A stretch of 45,091 bases of DNA from DAOUMU01 sp034409055 (GTDB lineage Bacteria; Chloroflexota; Anaerolineae; 4572-78; J111). Positions within the stretch are counted from its first letter, which is position 1. Every line of letters begins with the position of its first letter. A program made the translations under genes and the position numbers. The stretch is from the NCBI GenBank assembly GCA_034409055.1, contig DAOUMU010000436.1, positions 1-45,091 of the forward strand, read 5' to 3'. Positions 16,468 to 24,944 of the stretch are shown in pieces. Below the pieces are notes generated by a model, which worked only from the letters and a program-made list of their open reading frames with translations, was not told where the DNA came from and searched no databases.

Positions 16468-18171
16468 TCAATCCAACCCACAGATAATATAGTAACTATT
16501 TTCGAATATAATGCGTGGACAATTTTGTTTGACTGTCTTGATGACCTCGTTAGTGAAAGCTTGCTGAGCGGCCTGAGTGGTTGGCGCTTCGGTTGGTTTA
16601 CGCCAGCGCGATATCACTGAAGGACCAATCAGAACGACATCCCCTGCGGCCGGCGGCATAAATTGACGCCGCTGTATAGGATAGAAAAGACGACCGCTCA
16701 GGGCCGCCATCTCGGCCGATTTGTAGTTTTCCAGATAGAAGACGCGGGCTGATTCAGGCAGTTGCTGAAGAACCGCTGCGACCTCTTCTTGATCGGTGCG
16801 GGGGACAATAACCCAGGGTAGCCGTGTGCGAGCCGCTGCCAAATGTTTCTGATACCAGTATTCGACCAGGTTGTCCGCCATAAAGAGAGTAAGGCTCTGC
16901 CGTTGGCTGTAGAAATTGATGCTAATCAGCAAGGTTACCGCCATCGCCAGAGCCAGGTTAGGCCAGGTTGGTGACATCTTGGCCTTATGCACCAGGGTGC
17001 TCCACAGTAGTGACAACAGGATAGTGGCCAGAATCAAAGCGGTCCAATAGTGTCGCACCCAGCCGTTCTCTGAGGCCGAGATAAACCACAGGCTGTGCGC
17101 TAGCCAACCGCTCCAGAGCAAAATCAAAAGGTTTTGATGTGATTGGTTTTTCTGCAAACGCCATATCAAAAAAAGCCCGCCAATGGCCACGACCAGCAAG
17201 GTGATGAGGCTTAAGACGGGGTTAGGGTGGGAAATCTCCGAAATGAGAAAGAACTTATACCAAAAAAATTCAGTGCCACCGCCTCCTTGCTCCCCAAGGC
17301 CGCTGCCATCCGTCAAAAAAATATTAAAGCGTTGTTGGCTGTGTTGGATATAGGGGTCAAATCCAAACAGGCGAACAATCGTCACCAGTTGGACAAATTC
17401 CCAGACCAGAGGCAAAGATACCATCCCGGCTATAGTGATCAAACCCTCTCTAAAGGTTATTCTTTTTTGGAAGTATAGGATCAACCATAAAATTGCCAGG
17501 CTGGTTAATGATAACAGGGAGATCAGTTTAGCCATGGTGGCCAAACCGGCGACCAGACCGCTTAAGAAGAACCAACGTGTTCTATTTGTTTCAGAGTTAG
17601 CCGCTCTGACGTATAAAACAAAAGCAAGCAGAATACAGGTGATGGCCGGTACTTCGCCCAACGCCTCGTAGCCCAAAAAGACAGATAGATGCGGGTAAAA
17701 GAGCAGGGTGGTATGAAAAAAAAGCGTGGCCAAAAGGCCACCTGTTGAAAACAGCAGCCCTGAAACCAGGATCAGAAACAGCAGGTAAAATAGCAACGAA
17801 GCGGCTCTGAATTGCCAAAAGCCGCTCCCAAATAGTTTGATAATGATCGCATCCAGGATAATCTGGGTGGGGCCAACGCTCCCTTCAACGAAAAAATAGA
17901 TGTAGCCATCTTTATCCTGTATTTGAGAATACTCATTGTTTATGTCGGGGCCAGCCGTTACATCTGGGTCCGGCATAGTATTAACCAGGGTTGTGTAAGA
18001 GCCTTTCTCTGCCAACGAGCGAGCAACGCTTAGAAACCAACCGGCATCATGCTCCACGCCACCATAGATGTTGGCAAAAACAATGAGACGAATCATTTGA
18101 TAGAGGATGAGGAGGGTAATCAACGTCACCTGGAAATATTTGTTTCGGCAAAAGTCAATAACTTTTTTCAT
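16468..18171 (-). CDS. GT39/ArnT-like membrane glycosyltransferase (family B)
   Basis: 567 residues from ATG 18171. The frame is open to TTG 18222, but starting at 18171 puts the EHD acidic motif at residues 40-42, exactly as in the paralog at 12487, and leaves a 16-base gap after the upstream gene. The outer-loop motif is YGGVEHDAGW, followed by about eleven helices and an outer tail with VVLIGPSVISRWRKP and YYIICGLD. Probable polyprenyl-phosphate-sugar-dependent transferase, last gene of the - strand operon that starts at 22571. Its stop lies 52 bases from the convergent 14220 gene. Confidence 0.8.
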   Translation of the reverse strand: MKKVIDFCRNKYFQVTLITLLILYQMIRLIVFANIYGGVEHDAGWFLSVARSLAEKGSYTTLVNTMPDPDVTAGPDINNEYSQIQDKDGYIYFFVEGSVGPTQIILDAIIIKLFGSGFWQFRAASLLFYLLFLILVSGLLFSTGGLLATLFFHTTLLFYPHLSVFLGYEALGEVPAITCILLAFVLYVRAANSETNRTRWFFLSGLVAGLATMAKLISLLSLTSLAILWLILYFQKRITFREGLITIAGMVSLPLVWEFVQLVTIVRLFGFDPYIQHSQQRFNIFLTDGSGLGEQGGGGTEFFWYKFFLISEISHPNPVLSLITLLVVAIGGLFLIWRLQKNQSHQNLLILLWSGWLAHSLWFISASENGWVRHYWTALILATILLSLLWSTLVHKAKMSPTWPNLALAMAVTLLISINFYSQRQSLTLFMADNLVEYWYQKHLAAARTRLPWVIVPRTDQEEVAAVLQQLPESARVFYLENYKSAEMAALSGRLFYPIQRRQFMPPAAGDVVLIGPSVISRWRKPTEAPTTQAAQQAFTNEVIKTVKQNCPRIIFENSYYIICGLD

Positions 18172-18187
18172 GTTTTGCCAGAAATTG

Positions 18188-18946
18188 TTACCCTTCCTCA
18201 CCGACTTTTCTGGCAATAACAAACAGCGACATGCCGATGGGTAGATTCAGGTGAGGAATAAGATGTGATTCCAACCCCATCACCCAGCTTAAAATATTAT
18301 TGATAGGAGGGGGGGGTATAAACAGGTCGGATTGAGGACCTTCACTGCTTTTTGGTAACCAGTTGGTCAACACTCTATAAGGTGCCACCAAAGGAAAAAG
18401 GAGGCTGTTGGCAAAAGACATTCGCTTGATGCTAAAGCCGTGCTGGGCCAATTGAGGTCGCAACTCTTGCGGGACGTATCTGCGCAGAGAACCAACGGCC
18501 AGATCGTGTTGTCCTTTTAGCCATTTCAGGGCCGGTAGATTCAAAAGCAGGATCCCCCCCGGCTTCAACACGCGATAAAACTCCGCCAGGGCCAGTTCAT
18601 CTTCTGGCACCATGTAGATCACATCGATGGAGACAATCAGGTCGAACGTGTTGGTTGGGACCGGTATGGCCGTCACTGAGGCCTGCCCCAGGTGTCCCCC
18701 CAAGCCTCGATATTGGCTAAATTGTAGGGCCAGACCGGACAGGTCAATCGCCCTAACCTGGCCGAATCGTCTTAAACCCTGTGCGACCGCGCCTGTGCCA
18801 CAGCCGGCGTCCAGTATCAGCCAGGCAGGTCTGTCTTGAGCTTCGTGGAGACGAGCCAGGGTGGAAAAAATGAGGCGGTGTATCCCCACGTACCACCAAT
18901 GCTTCTCTTCAACCTGATACATCCTTTCATATTCACGTGCATTCAT
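18188..18946 (-). CDS. Class I SAM-dependent methyltransferase
   Basis: 252 residues from ATG 18946, chosen because it overlaps the stop of the upstream GT2 gene as ATGA; the longer open frame (to 19021) would overlap that gene by 79 bases. The SAM-binding loop is LDAGCGTG (residues 45-52), followed by IDLSG, a DLIVSIDVIYMV strand and LKPGGILLLNLPAL, all typical of the Methyltransf_11/25 group. The start EKHWWYVGIHRLI is typical of methyltransferases found in glycan clusters next to a DPM1-like GT2. The substrate may be a sugar or lipid-linked intermediate; not determinable here. Confidence 0.85.
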   Translation of the reverse strand: MNAREYERMYQVEEKHWWYVGIHRLIFSTLARLHEAQDRPAWLILDAGCGTGAVAQGLRRFGQVRAIDLSGLALQFSQYRGLGGHLGQASVTAIPVPTNTFDLIVSIDVIYMVPEDELALAEFYRVLKPGGILLLNLPALKWLKGQHDLAVGSLRRYVPQELRPQLAQHGFSIKRMSFANSLLFPLVAPYRVLTNWLPKSSEGPQSDLFIPPPPINNILSWVMGLESHLIPHLNLPIGMSLFVIARKVGEEG

Positions 18947-19698
18947 TGACCAGAAGTCCTGACCGAAGAAACAACCGAGTCTGCACGTAGATGCTCTTTT
19001 CTGACGACCAACCGGAACCACAATTTACTCAAACCCACTGCGACGCGGAACAAGCGTCGGAAGTTGAAGAACTGTGAGTGGCCGTAGGCCCGATGGTAAT
19101 GATGTACCGGCACCTCGGCGATGCGAAATTTGTTATCCTCAATCTTCTTCATCATCTCGACACAAATCACACCGCTATCTGATTCCAAATGGACCTTATC
19201 GAAGATTGAGCGACGCATCACCCGAAAATCGCAATCCGGGTCACGTAATTTGAGACCGAACATCAACCGAACAAAATGTTGATAAATTGTACCAATGATG
19301 ACCCGATGGAGCGGGTCATTGCGACTGATTTTATAACCATTGACCATGTCTACATCAGGGGCGAGGGCCTGCATTAATAATTTTAATTCACGCGGGTCAT
19401 ATTGAGCATCGCCATCCGTATAAAAGATCAGATCTTTGGCGGCGTTGGTAAAACCACTTCTTAATGCGCCGCCATACCCCCTGTTTTGGGTATGGGTTAC
19501 GATCCGTACACAATCGTATTGGTTTTCTAACTCGGCTAAAAGTTCACCCGTATGGTCTTGACTGGCATCGTTGACGACGATCACCTCGTAATCATCAGTT
19601 AACTCACGCAAAGTAAGAATAGCCCCGATGACCATACTGGGGATGGTACCGGCATCGTTATAGGCTGGAAAAAAGACAGAAATACTGGGACGTTTCAT
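18943..19698 (-). CDS. GT2 glycosyltransferase, DPM1/polyprenyl-phosphate-sugar synthase-like
   Basis: 251 residues. GT-A fold: SVFFPAYNDAGTI at the start, VVNDASQDHT for nucleotide binding, NRGYGGALRSGF, and the metal-binding DGD (95-97) in FYTDGDAQYD. The C-terminal half (DCDFRVMRR, VPVHHYHRAYGHSQF) matches dolichol/undecaprenyl-phosphate mannose or glucose synthase relatives; no membrane helices are present. It likely makes polyprenyl-phosphate sugar donors for the GT-C enzymes around it. A strong AAGGAGGT lies at 19713-19720, 14 bases before the start; between them sits the mini-frame ATG AGA TAA, which could tune initiation. Confidence 0.85.
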   Translation of the reverse strand: MKRPSISVFFPAYNDAGTIPSMVIGAILTLRELTDDYEVIVVNDASQDHTGELLAELENQYDCVRIVTHTQNRGYGGALRSGFTNAAKDLIFYTDGDAQYDPRELKLLMQALAPDVDMVNGYKISRNDPLHRVIIGTIYQHFVRLMFGLKLRDPDCDFRVMRRSIFDKVHLESDSGVICVEMMKKIEDNKFRIAEVPVHHYHRAYGHSQFFNFRRLFRVAVGLSKLWFRLVVRKEHLRADSVVSSVRTSGQ

Positions 19699-19741
19699 CT
19701 ATTATCTCATATACCTCCTTGTCTGGTACCATTTTGTTAGC

Positions 19742-21454
19742 TTAATTTACGACTCGATAAATCCTTACTTTGCCAGCTTCAAAATCTCTCTTTAAAAAGG
19801 ACAAGTGCTCCAGGCTATCTTTATGCTGGCCGCTTGCAGTAATAATGTATGCAACATGATATTTGGTAGCCAAAGCACTAAACTCGTTTTGGTCTCCGAC
19901 CGCCAAATACGCAACCATCAATTCCCTATCTGAAAAGCGTCTGTACCAATCTACATAAGGGTTTGAAAAAGTTTCGGGTATGGCCACTAACTTGCGTCCG
20001 GCTGGTCCTACCAGTAATAACCCGAGGGTTTCATCAGTCAAGAAAACATCTGTCGGCTGAGTGTAATTCCGTATCCAGGTATAAGCCATTTGCCTGTCCA
20101 GCCATTGATTTGATTTTTTAGCTAGAATACGCTCCTTTACAAAATCCTCTCTAAGTGTATACGAAGGATAGGCGACCAACAGGATGATTAAAAGCAATCC
20201 GCTTAGTATTGCCTTCTCTAGCCATCGTTTGTGTTGAATTTTATCTGATAGCTTTATATTGACAAACGAAACCAGGAATCCAAGCAGCCAGAATATAAAT
20301 CGGCTGAAAATCACCACACCATAGCCAAAAAAAGCAGCTTCGGCAGCTTTGAGGTAGAACAAGAAATGAAAAGCAGGGACTATGCTTGGGAGATGTAGGT
20401 TATAATTCTGTTGAAATATTTGCCAGATATAACTATATATCAAAAATCCGCCAGAAATTATCCCCCAAAGCAAGAGGATTTTCCCGCCAATGCGTTTGAA
20501 GTGATTTACAGCCAGACCTATCACCCCCACGCAAGTGAAAGCAGTAAAAATTGATAAATTCTTGTCCATGAATAACCAGACATTATCCAGAACCAAGAGG
20601 TCAGCAACCCAACTATTCGGCGCGTCATTCAAAATTCTGAGATGGTAATGTCCTAAAATAGAAGATAGAAGAGGTATGCTAACTATCAGGGCCAAACCTA
20701 TTATGATGCCAAAATTGACAATAGGTTGATATGGTGTAGTCCCTACCCGCCATAATTTAATAATAGCCGCCAGAGTAAAGACTCCAATGATAATACCAAG
20801 AATAATGGCAGGCGCAGTGTGACCTAAAAATGTGATGCCTAACAGTATACCAACTATAACATACTGTCCACGTTTCTCTGTAGATAATGTCTTCGCGTAA
20901 ACTGCGAGGGTACTATAGAATAGTATCTGGGTAAAATTTCCTGAAAGTAACCACGGTGAATAAGTAGCTGACGTCCCGAAAGGTAAATTTCCGGCTATAA
21001 CAAAGAGGAATCCCAGGGTACTTGCCAGTGCGGTCCATCTATCAAACAGATAGGCTATCAAAATATAAAAACTTACAGGGGCCAGCAAATTAAGATATGC
21101 CCCGGCTCGGGTGTAAACAACATAAACGGGTAAATCAGTCACCCATGAAACACTGGCAACCAGGGTAGGCACCAGAGGGTTGTACCATAACTTTTCACCT
21201 AAATATAGAGGGTCGATTAAACGGTGACTATCGATTATTGTCTGAGCCTGACTAATATCCCGATACAAATCTACTTCGTGTGGCCAGTTTAGATCACCGG
21301 TTGTACGGATTCCTTGACTGAATGCTAAACCACATAGAAGGATTAATGTTAAGTCAAGAAATAGTGCTTCAAGCCTCATAGGTAGTCTACCAGCCAGTAA
21401 TTCAGAAACTTTGTTGAACAAGACTTGGATTTGGAAGTGTTTTCCTATATTCAC
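19742..21454 (-). CDS. GT-C-type polytopic membrane protein in an AT-rich island
   Basis: 570 residues from GTG 21454, which overlaps the stop of the 30-codon remnant upstream as GTGA. About 12 membrane helices; the first outer loop has NWPHEVDLYRD (acidic pair typical of GT-C), and the C-terminal outer domain has TWIRNYTQPTDVFLTDE and VAYIITASG. The latter type of tail is found in GT39-like proteins with a soluble sensor-like end. No beta-domain. Base composition differs sharply from neighbours: a hand count of 20401-20460 gives 15 of 60 G+C. This suggests recent transfer. It is 43 bases upstream of the GT2 gene in the same operon. Confidence 0.75.
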   Translation of the reverse strand: MNIGKHFQIQVLFNKVSELLAGRLPMRLEALFLDLTLILLCGLAFSQGIRTTGDLNWPHEVDLYRDISQAQTIIDSHRLIDPLYLGEKLWYNPLVPTLVASVSWVTDLPVYVVYTRAGAYLNLLAPVSFYILIAYLFDRWTALASTLGFLFVIAGNLPFGTSATYSPWLLSGNFTQILFYSTLAVYAKTLSTEKRGQYVIVGILLGITFLGHTAPAIILGIIIGVFTLAAIIKLWRVGTTPYQPIVNFGIIIGLALIVSIPLLSSILGHYHLRILNDAPNSWVADLLVLDNVWLFMDKNLSIFTAFTCVGVIGLAVNHFKRIGGKILLLWGIISGGFLIYSYIWQIFQQNYNLHLPSIVPAFHFLFYLKAAEAAFFGYGVVIFSRFIFWLLGFLVSFVNIKLSDKIQHKRWLEKAILSGLLLIILLVAYPSYTLREDFVKERILAKKSNQWLDRQMAYTWIRNYTQPTDVFLTDETLGLLLVGPAGRKLVAIPETFSNPYVDWYRRFSDRELMVAYLAVGDQNEFSALATKYHVAYIITASGQHKDSLEHLSFLKRDFEAGKVRIYRVVN

Positions 21455-21543
21455 TTTCTAATCACCTTGGTAACATACTCGGCCATTTCTTCGGTTAGTT
21501 CTGAATATAGGGGTAGTAACAATATCTCTATCGGAAAACTCAT
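21451..21543 (-). pseudogene. C-terminal remnant of a DegT/DnrJ/EryC1 aminotransferase
   Basis: A 30-codon frame starting ATG 21543 and ending TGA 21451. It reads like the C-terminus of the DegT family, with LLLPLYSELTEEMAEYV against ALPIYPELTGEQRQTVV in the full-length aminotransferase at 42039-43232. Its ATG overlaps the epimerase stop (ATGA) and its stop overlaps the start of the next gene (GTGA), so ribosomes would pass through it. Most of the enzyme, including the PLP lysine, is missing. It is either a deletion scar or a retained coupling leader. Family assignment rests on a short motif. Confidence 0.65.
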
Positions 21544-22571
21544 GTCCAATAATGCTCGCCATACTGGCGGTAATACTCAATCGTACGGGCCAAGCCTTCA
21601 CGCAGTGGGGTGGTCGGTCGCCAGCCCAGGTGTGCCTGAATAAGAGAATAGGTACTATATACGTCGCCGACATCAATCCGCTTGCGTTCTGCCGGGAATG
21701 GTACCAGCCGGTAACTGCCTTGTCCGGCCAGTTCGATCAGTAATTCTGTCAACGATTTCAGGCTAATCGGTTTATCGCCCCCCAGGTTATAGATCTGACC
21801 GTTGCTCATATCACTGGCAGCAGCGCGCAAGAAAGCATCAACCACATCATCTGCAAAATTGAGTTCGCGAAGTTGTTCCCCATCGCCAAAAATCCGGATT
21901 TCTTCGCCGAGAGTGACTTTCCGGATAAACCAGCCGATAAACCCTTGCCGGTTGTGTTTCATTAACTGACCGGGACCATAAGTATTGGTCAAACGTAGAG
22001 AGACAGTCTGTAGATCATATACCCGCTGATAAACGATGTGGTACCACTCGCCGGCCATTTTATTGATGCCATTCACGTCAGGGGGGTGTACTAGGTGTTT
22101 TTCGTCCAATGGCAGATAATCCGGTTTACCATAGATTTGGCGGGTGCTGGCAAAAATAATTCTTACTCCCGGATTGTTATGACGGCAGGCTTCTAACAAG
22201 GAGAGTTGGGCGCGCACGTTGATCTCCAGGTCGGTGAAAGGGTCGGTCATACTATCGATGTGACTGACTTGTCCGGCCAGGTTGAAAATGTAATCCTGGC
22301 CACGTACCAGGTAACGCATCCCGTGCTCATCTCGAATGTCGGCAATGTTCACCCGGACTCTATCTTTGATGTCGTGGATGTTGAACCAATTCCCGCCATA
22401 ATTTGGGATCAGGGAGTCGACCAGGAGTACATCGGCTCCCAACTCAACCAGCCGCCGGGCCAGATTGGAACCAATAAAACCCAGACCGCCGGTAATCATC
22501 ACCTGCTTGCCGTTGAAACTCATCAAGTAACTATCATCTGCTTGGTAGGATGTCATCTCATTTCCAGCCAT
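21540..22571 (-). CDS. Extended-SDR NAD-dependent sugar epimerase/dehydratase-like protein
   Basis: 343 residues from ATG 22571; ATGs at 22556 and 22523 are also possible, and the frame is open to TTG 22607. NAD-binding GGLGFIGS lies at about 28-35, then LLVDSLIPNYGGN, NLAGQVSHIDS and ASTRQIYGKPDYLP. The active-site YxxxK appears as NGINK (N167, K171): the catalytic tyrosine is replaced by asparagine. SLRLTNTYGPGQ and GDGEQLRELNFADD are typical of sugar-nucleotide epimerases. First gene of the - operon, overlapping the aminotransferase remnant. It may act on an NDP-sugar by a changed mechanism, or bind without classical catalysis. Confidence 0.8.
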   Translation of the reverse strand: MAGNEMTSYQADDSYLMSFNGKQVMITGGLGFIGSNLARRLVELGADVLLVDSLIPNYGGNWFNIHDIKDRVRVNIADIRDEHGMRYLVRGQDYIFNLAGQVSHIDSMTDPFTDLEINVRAQLSLLEACRHNNPGVRIIFASTRQIYGKPDYLPLDEKHLVHPPDVNGINKMAGEWYHIVYQRVYDLQTVSLRLTNTYGPGQLMKHNRQGFIGWFIRKVTLGEEIRIFGDGEQLRELNFADDVVDAFLRAAASDMSNGQIYNLGGDKPISLKSLTELLIELAGQGSYRLVPFPAERKRIDVGDVYSTYSLIQAHLGWRPTTPLREGLARTIEYYRQYGEHYWT

Positions 22572-22588
22572 ACAAAATATGCTCTCGA

Positions 22589-22616
22589 TTGGCTGTAATC
22601 GGCGCAATAGTATAAT
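22589..22616 (+). promoter_or_regulatory. Candidate promoter for the SGNH-Fcl operon
   Basis: TTGGCT (22589-22594) and a perfect TATAAT (22611-22616), spacing 16. It would give a leader of about 90 bases to ATG 22712. It overlaps the divergent promoter for the epimerase operon. Confidence 0.5.
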
Positions 22617-22637
22617 ATAGAATCCTGAGCCTGTCTA
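22609..22637 (-). promoter_or_regulatory. Candidate promoter for the epimerase operon
   Basis: On the - strand TAGACA (22632-22637) and TATACT (22609-22614), spacing 17, each five of six consensus bases. Its -10 box overlaps the -10 box of the divergent promoter, so the two operons may compete for polymerase. Confidence 0.5.
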
Positions 22638-22711
22638 ACTAGATAATTTTACAGGAATGTATCTTTAACGATGGAATTCTCGAAACCTCTAACCTTTGAG
22701 AATTAGTGTCT

Positions 22712-23932
22712 ATGACTAAACGACGCTACGTTTCAGATAGATTGAGTAAAATCATCCTTGTTTTATTGGGAACCTTAATTGCCTTGATCATAGCCGAATT
22801 TGCTGCCAGACTGCTTGGTCCTCCCTACGGCGAGCGAGGACTTGGTTATCGTCAGTGTGATCGGCTGGTAGGCTGGAGAGGAATACCTAATGTCTCAATG
22901 GAGTTAAATATGGAGGGATATCAGCACCAGGTCGTTTGGAATTCACGGGGTATGCATGATGGGGAGCACTCTGTTGAGAAAGAAGAAGGTGTTTTTAGGA
23001 TTATGATGCTTGGTGATTCATTCGTTGAGGCTGTTGAAGTTGAGGAGAGTCAAACCAGTCATCAGGTTTTGGAAGATTTGCTAAACGCACGAGCACCGTC
23101 AAATATTAAGTTTGAGGTAATCAGTGTAGGTGCTGTTGCCTGGGGACCTGTTCAGGAACTCATGTACTTCCGTTCAGAAGGACGAGTGTACCAGCCAGAT
23201 TTGGTGTTGGTTTTGTGGTTTCCTTTTAATGACCTGTCAGATGTTATCCCTGATATTGGTTACACAATTGGTGGTCTTAACTGCTACGCTCCTTATTTTG
23301 CTATGTGTAACGGGCGGTTTGACCCGGAGCCTTGGTTCTCGGCCCCTGGTATCCCGGCAACTTGGAAAGAGTGTTCAGCAAGTAAGAAAATACTCGCCAG
23401 GGGGCTTAATCGTCTTTACTACAACTCACACTTATATCAAAGATTAGAGCCCTTTCTCACCGAAAAAATTCGCGGGATACCAAGCTTTGATCTCTACTCC
23501 CCCTTTCTTGAGTCAGAAAGAGCAAACGAAACATTGGTATATTCCTACCAATTGAACAGTCATATATATTCTCATCTGGTAAACGAGGTCAGTCAGATCG
23601 GGGCAAAGACCGCTTTTATTGTTGTCCCTGTTAAGCGGGCGGTCTATTATGAAATAGACCCTATCTTTCGCGCCAGTCTACAAGCAGAGTTCCCCGCTTT
23701 AGAGAAGGCCAATCCAAGATTCCCCAACCAACTGTTCATCGAATTGATGGAGATGAAAGGACTGCCAGTCTTGGATTTGCACCCTTATTTTGTGACTCAT
23801 CTCCAAGAAGAAGGCGTGGAATCGTTATACTGGGAATTTGATGGCCATTGGAATATTATCGGGAACCAAATAGCGGCGCAAGATATTGCAAATTGGCTCA
23901 TTGAACAAAAACTTGTACCACTAACATATTAA
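22712..23932 (+). CDS. Membrane-anchored extracytoplasmic SGNH-hydrolase-like protein
   Basis: 406 residues from ATG 22712 (GTG two codons upstream is possible). One N-terminal helix (about 12-35) anchors a large outer domain. SGNH blocks: MLGDSFVEA (nucleophile S103), a block-II-type glycine in SVGAVAWG, FPFND for block III, and FDGHWN with the Asp-His pair near the end. Such proteins (AlgX/AlgJ-like or GDSL) remove or transfer acyl groups on polysaccharides. Two paralogs lie at 29705 and 35866. Four cysteines are conserved among the three (CDRLVGW, NCYAP, MCNG, ECSAS), which fits outer-face disulfides. First gene of a + operon; the stop is one base before the next ATG. Confidence 0.8.
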   Translation: MTKRRYVSDRLSKIILVLLGTLIALIIAEFAARLLGPPYGERGLGYRQCDRLVGWRGIPNVSMELNMEGYQHQVVWNSRGMHDGEHSVEKEEGVFRIMMLGDSFVEAVEVEESQTSHQVLEDLLNARAPSNIKFEVISVGAVAWGPVQELMYFRSEGRVYQPDLVLVLWFPFNDLSDVIPDIGYTIGGLNCYAPYFAMCNGRFDPEPWFSAPGIPATWKECSASKKILARGLNRLYYNSHLYQRLEPFLTEKIRGIPSFDLYSPFLESERANETLVYSYQLNSHIYSHLVNEVSQIGAKTAFIVVPVKRAVYYEIDPIFRASLQAEFPALEKANPRFPNQLFIELMEMKGLPVLDLHPYFVTHLQEEGVESLYWEFDGHWNIIGNQIAAQDIANWLIEQKLVPLTY

Positions 23933-23933
23933 A

Positions 23934-24944
23934 ATGTCCAACTTTCAGTCTTTAACCTTCCAACCAACTTGGCCAGATAGCCGCCAGTTTTGGCGCAACA
24001 AGCGAGTCGTTGTTACAGGCGGAGCGGGCTTCTTAGGCTCTTTTGTGGTGGAGAAACTTCAAGAGCGAAAAGCGGCTGAAATTTTTGTGCCGTGGCGAAA
24101 GGATTATGACTTACGCCAATTGGATGCCATTCGACACATGCTTGCTGACGCCCGGCCAGACATTGTCATTCATCTGGCCGCCCGAGTTGGGGGCATCGGG
24201 GCGAATCGAGCTTTCCCGGCCGAATTCTTTTATGATAACCTGATGATGAGTGTCCCCCTCTTGCATGAATCATGGCGATTTGGAGTGGAGAAGTTCGTAG
24301 CCATTGGTACTGTGTGCGCCTACCCCAAATATACGCCGATTCCATTCAAGGAAGAAGATTTATGGAATGGTTATCCAGAGGAAACCAATGCCCCTTACGG
24401 TCTGGCCAAGAAGATGTTGTTAGTGCAGTCCCAGGCCTATCGCCAGCAGTACGATTTCAACTCAATTTTTTTGTTGCCCGTCAATTTGTACGGTCCCGGG
24501 GATAACTTTGATTTGGAGAGCGCCCATGTGATACCGGCCTTAATTCGCAAGTGTCTTAAAGCCAGGGCACGAGGCGACGAGAGCATTGTGGTCTGGGGCG
24601 ATGGTTCTCCAACACGCGAATTTTTGTATGTGGAAGATGCAGCCGAAGGAATTTTATTAGCTGCCGAACGTTATAACAAGAGTGCCCCGGTAAATCTGGG
24701 GAACGCTTTTGAAATTAGCATCAGGGAACTGGTAGAAACGATTACCCGGCTAACAGGCTTTAAGGGCAGGATCATTTGGGATACGACCAAGCCTAACGGC
24801 CAGCCAAGACGTAAGCTGGACACCAGTCGGGCTGAACGAGAATTTGGTTTTCAGACCAGGACACCGTTTGAGGCTGGATTGTGGAGGACGATTGAGTGGT
24901 ATCGACAGGTACAAGAAGAAATGACGAGCGAGAAAGCAGGATGA
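23934..24944 (+). CDS. fcl: GDP-L-fucose synthase-like NAD(P)-dependent epimerase/reductase
   Basis: 336 residues. NADP-binding TGGAGFLGS (28-36), HLAARVGGIGANRAFP typical of GDP-fucose synthase, catalytic YGLAKK with Y155 and K159, then VNLYGPGDNFD and HVIPALIRK. The serine of the usual GSSCIYP motif is replaced: here GTVCAYPK. In GDP-L-fucose synthase this enzyme epimerises and reduces GDP-4-keto-6-deoxymannose; no GDP-mannose dehydratase is present nearby, so the exact product may be another deoxysugar. It is in the middle of a coupled operon: one base after the SGNH gene and overlapping the next gene as ATGA. Confidence 0.75.
   Translation: MSNFQSLTFQPTWPDSRQFWRNKRVVVTGGAGFLGSFVVEKLQERKAAEIFVPWRKDYDLRQLDAIRHMLADARPDIVIHLAARVGGIGANRAFPAEFFYDNLMMSVPLLHESWRFGVEKFVAIGTVCAYPKYTPIPFKEEDLWNGYPEETNAPYGLAKKMLLVQSQAYRQQYDFNSIFLLPVNLYGPGDNFDLESAHVIPALIRKCLKARARGDESIVVWGDGSPTREFLYVEDAAEGILLAAERYNKSAPVNLGNAFEISIRELVETITRLTGFKGRIIWDTTKPNGQPRRKLDTSRAEREFGFQTRTPFEAGLWRTIEWYRQVQEEMTSEKAG

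Noticed and set aside
18222..19021. Longer starts for the 16468 and 18188 genes
   Set aside because: TTG 18222 would shift the EHD motif away from its position in the paralog; the upstream methyltransferase start would overlap the GT2 gene by 79 bases, whereas 18946 gives an ATGA overlap.
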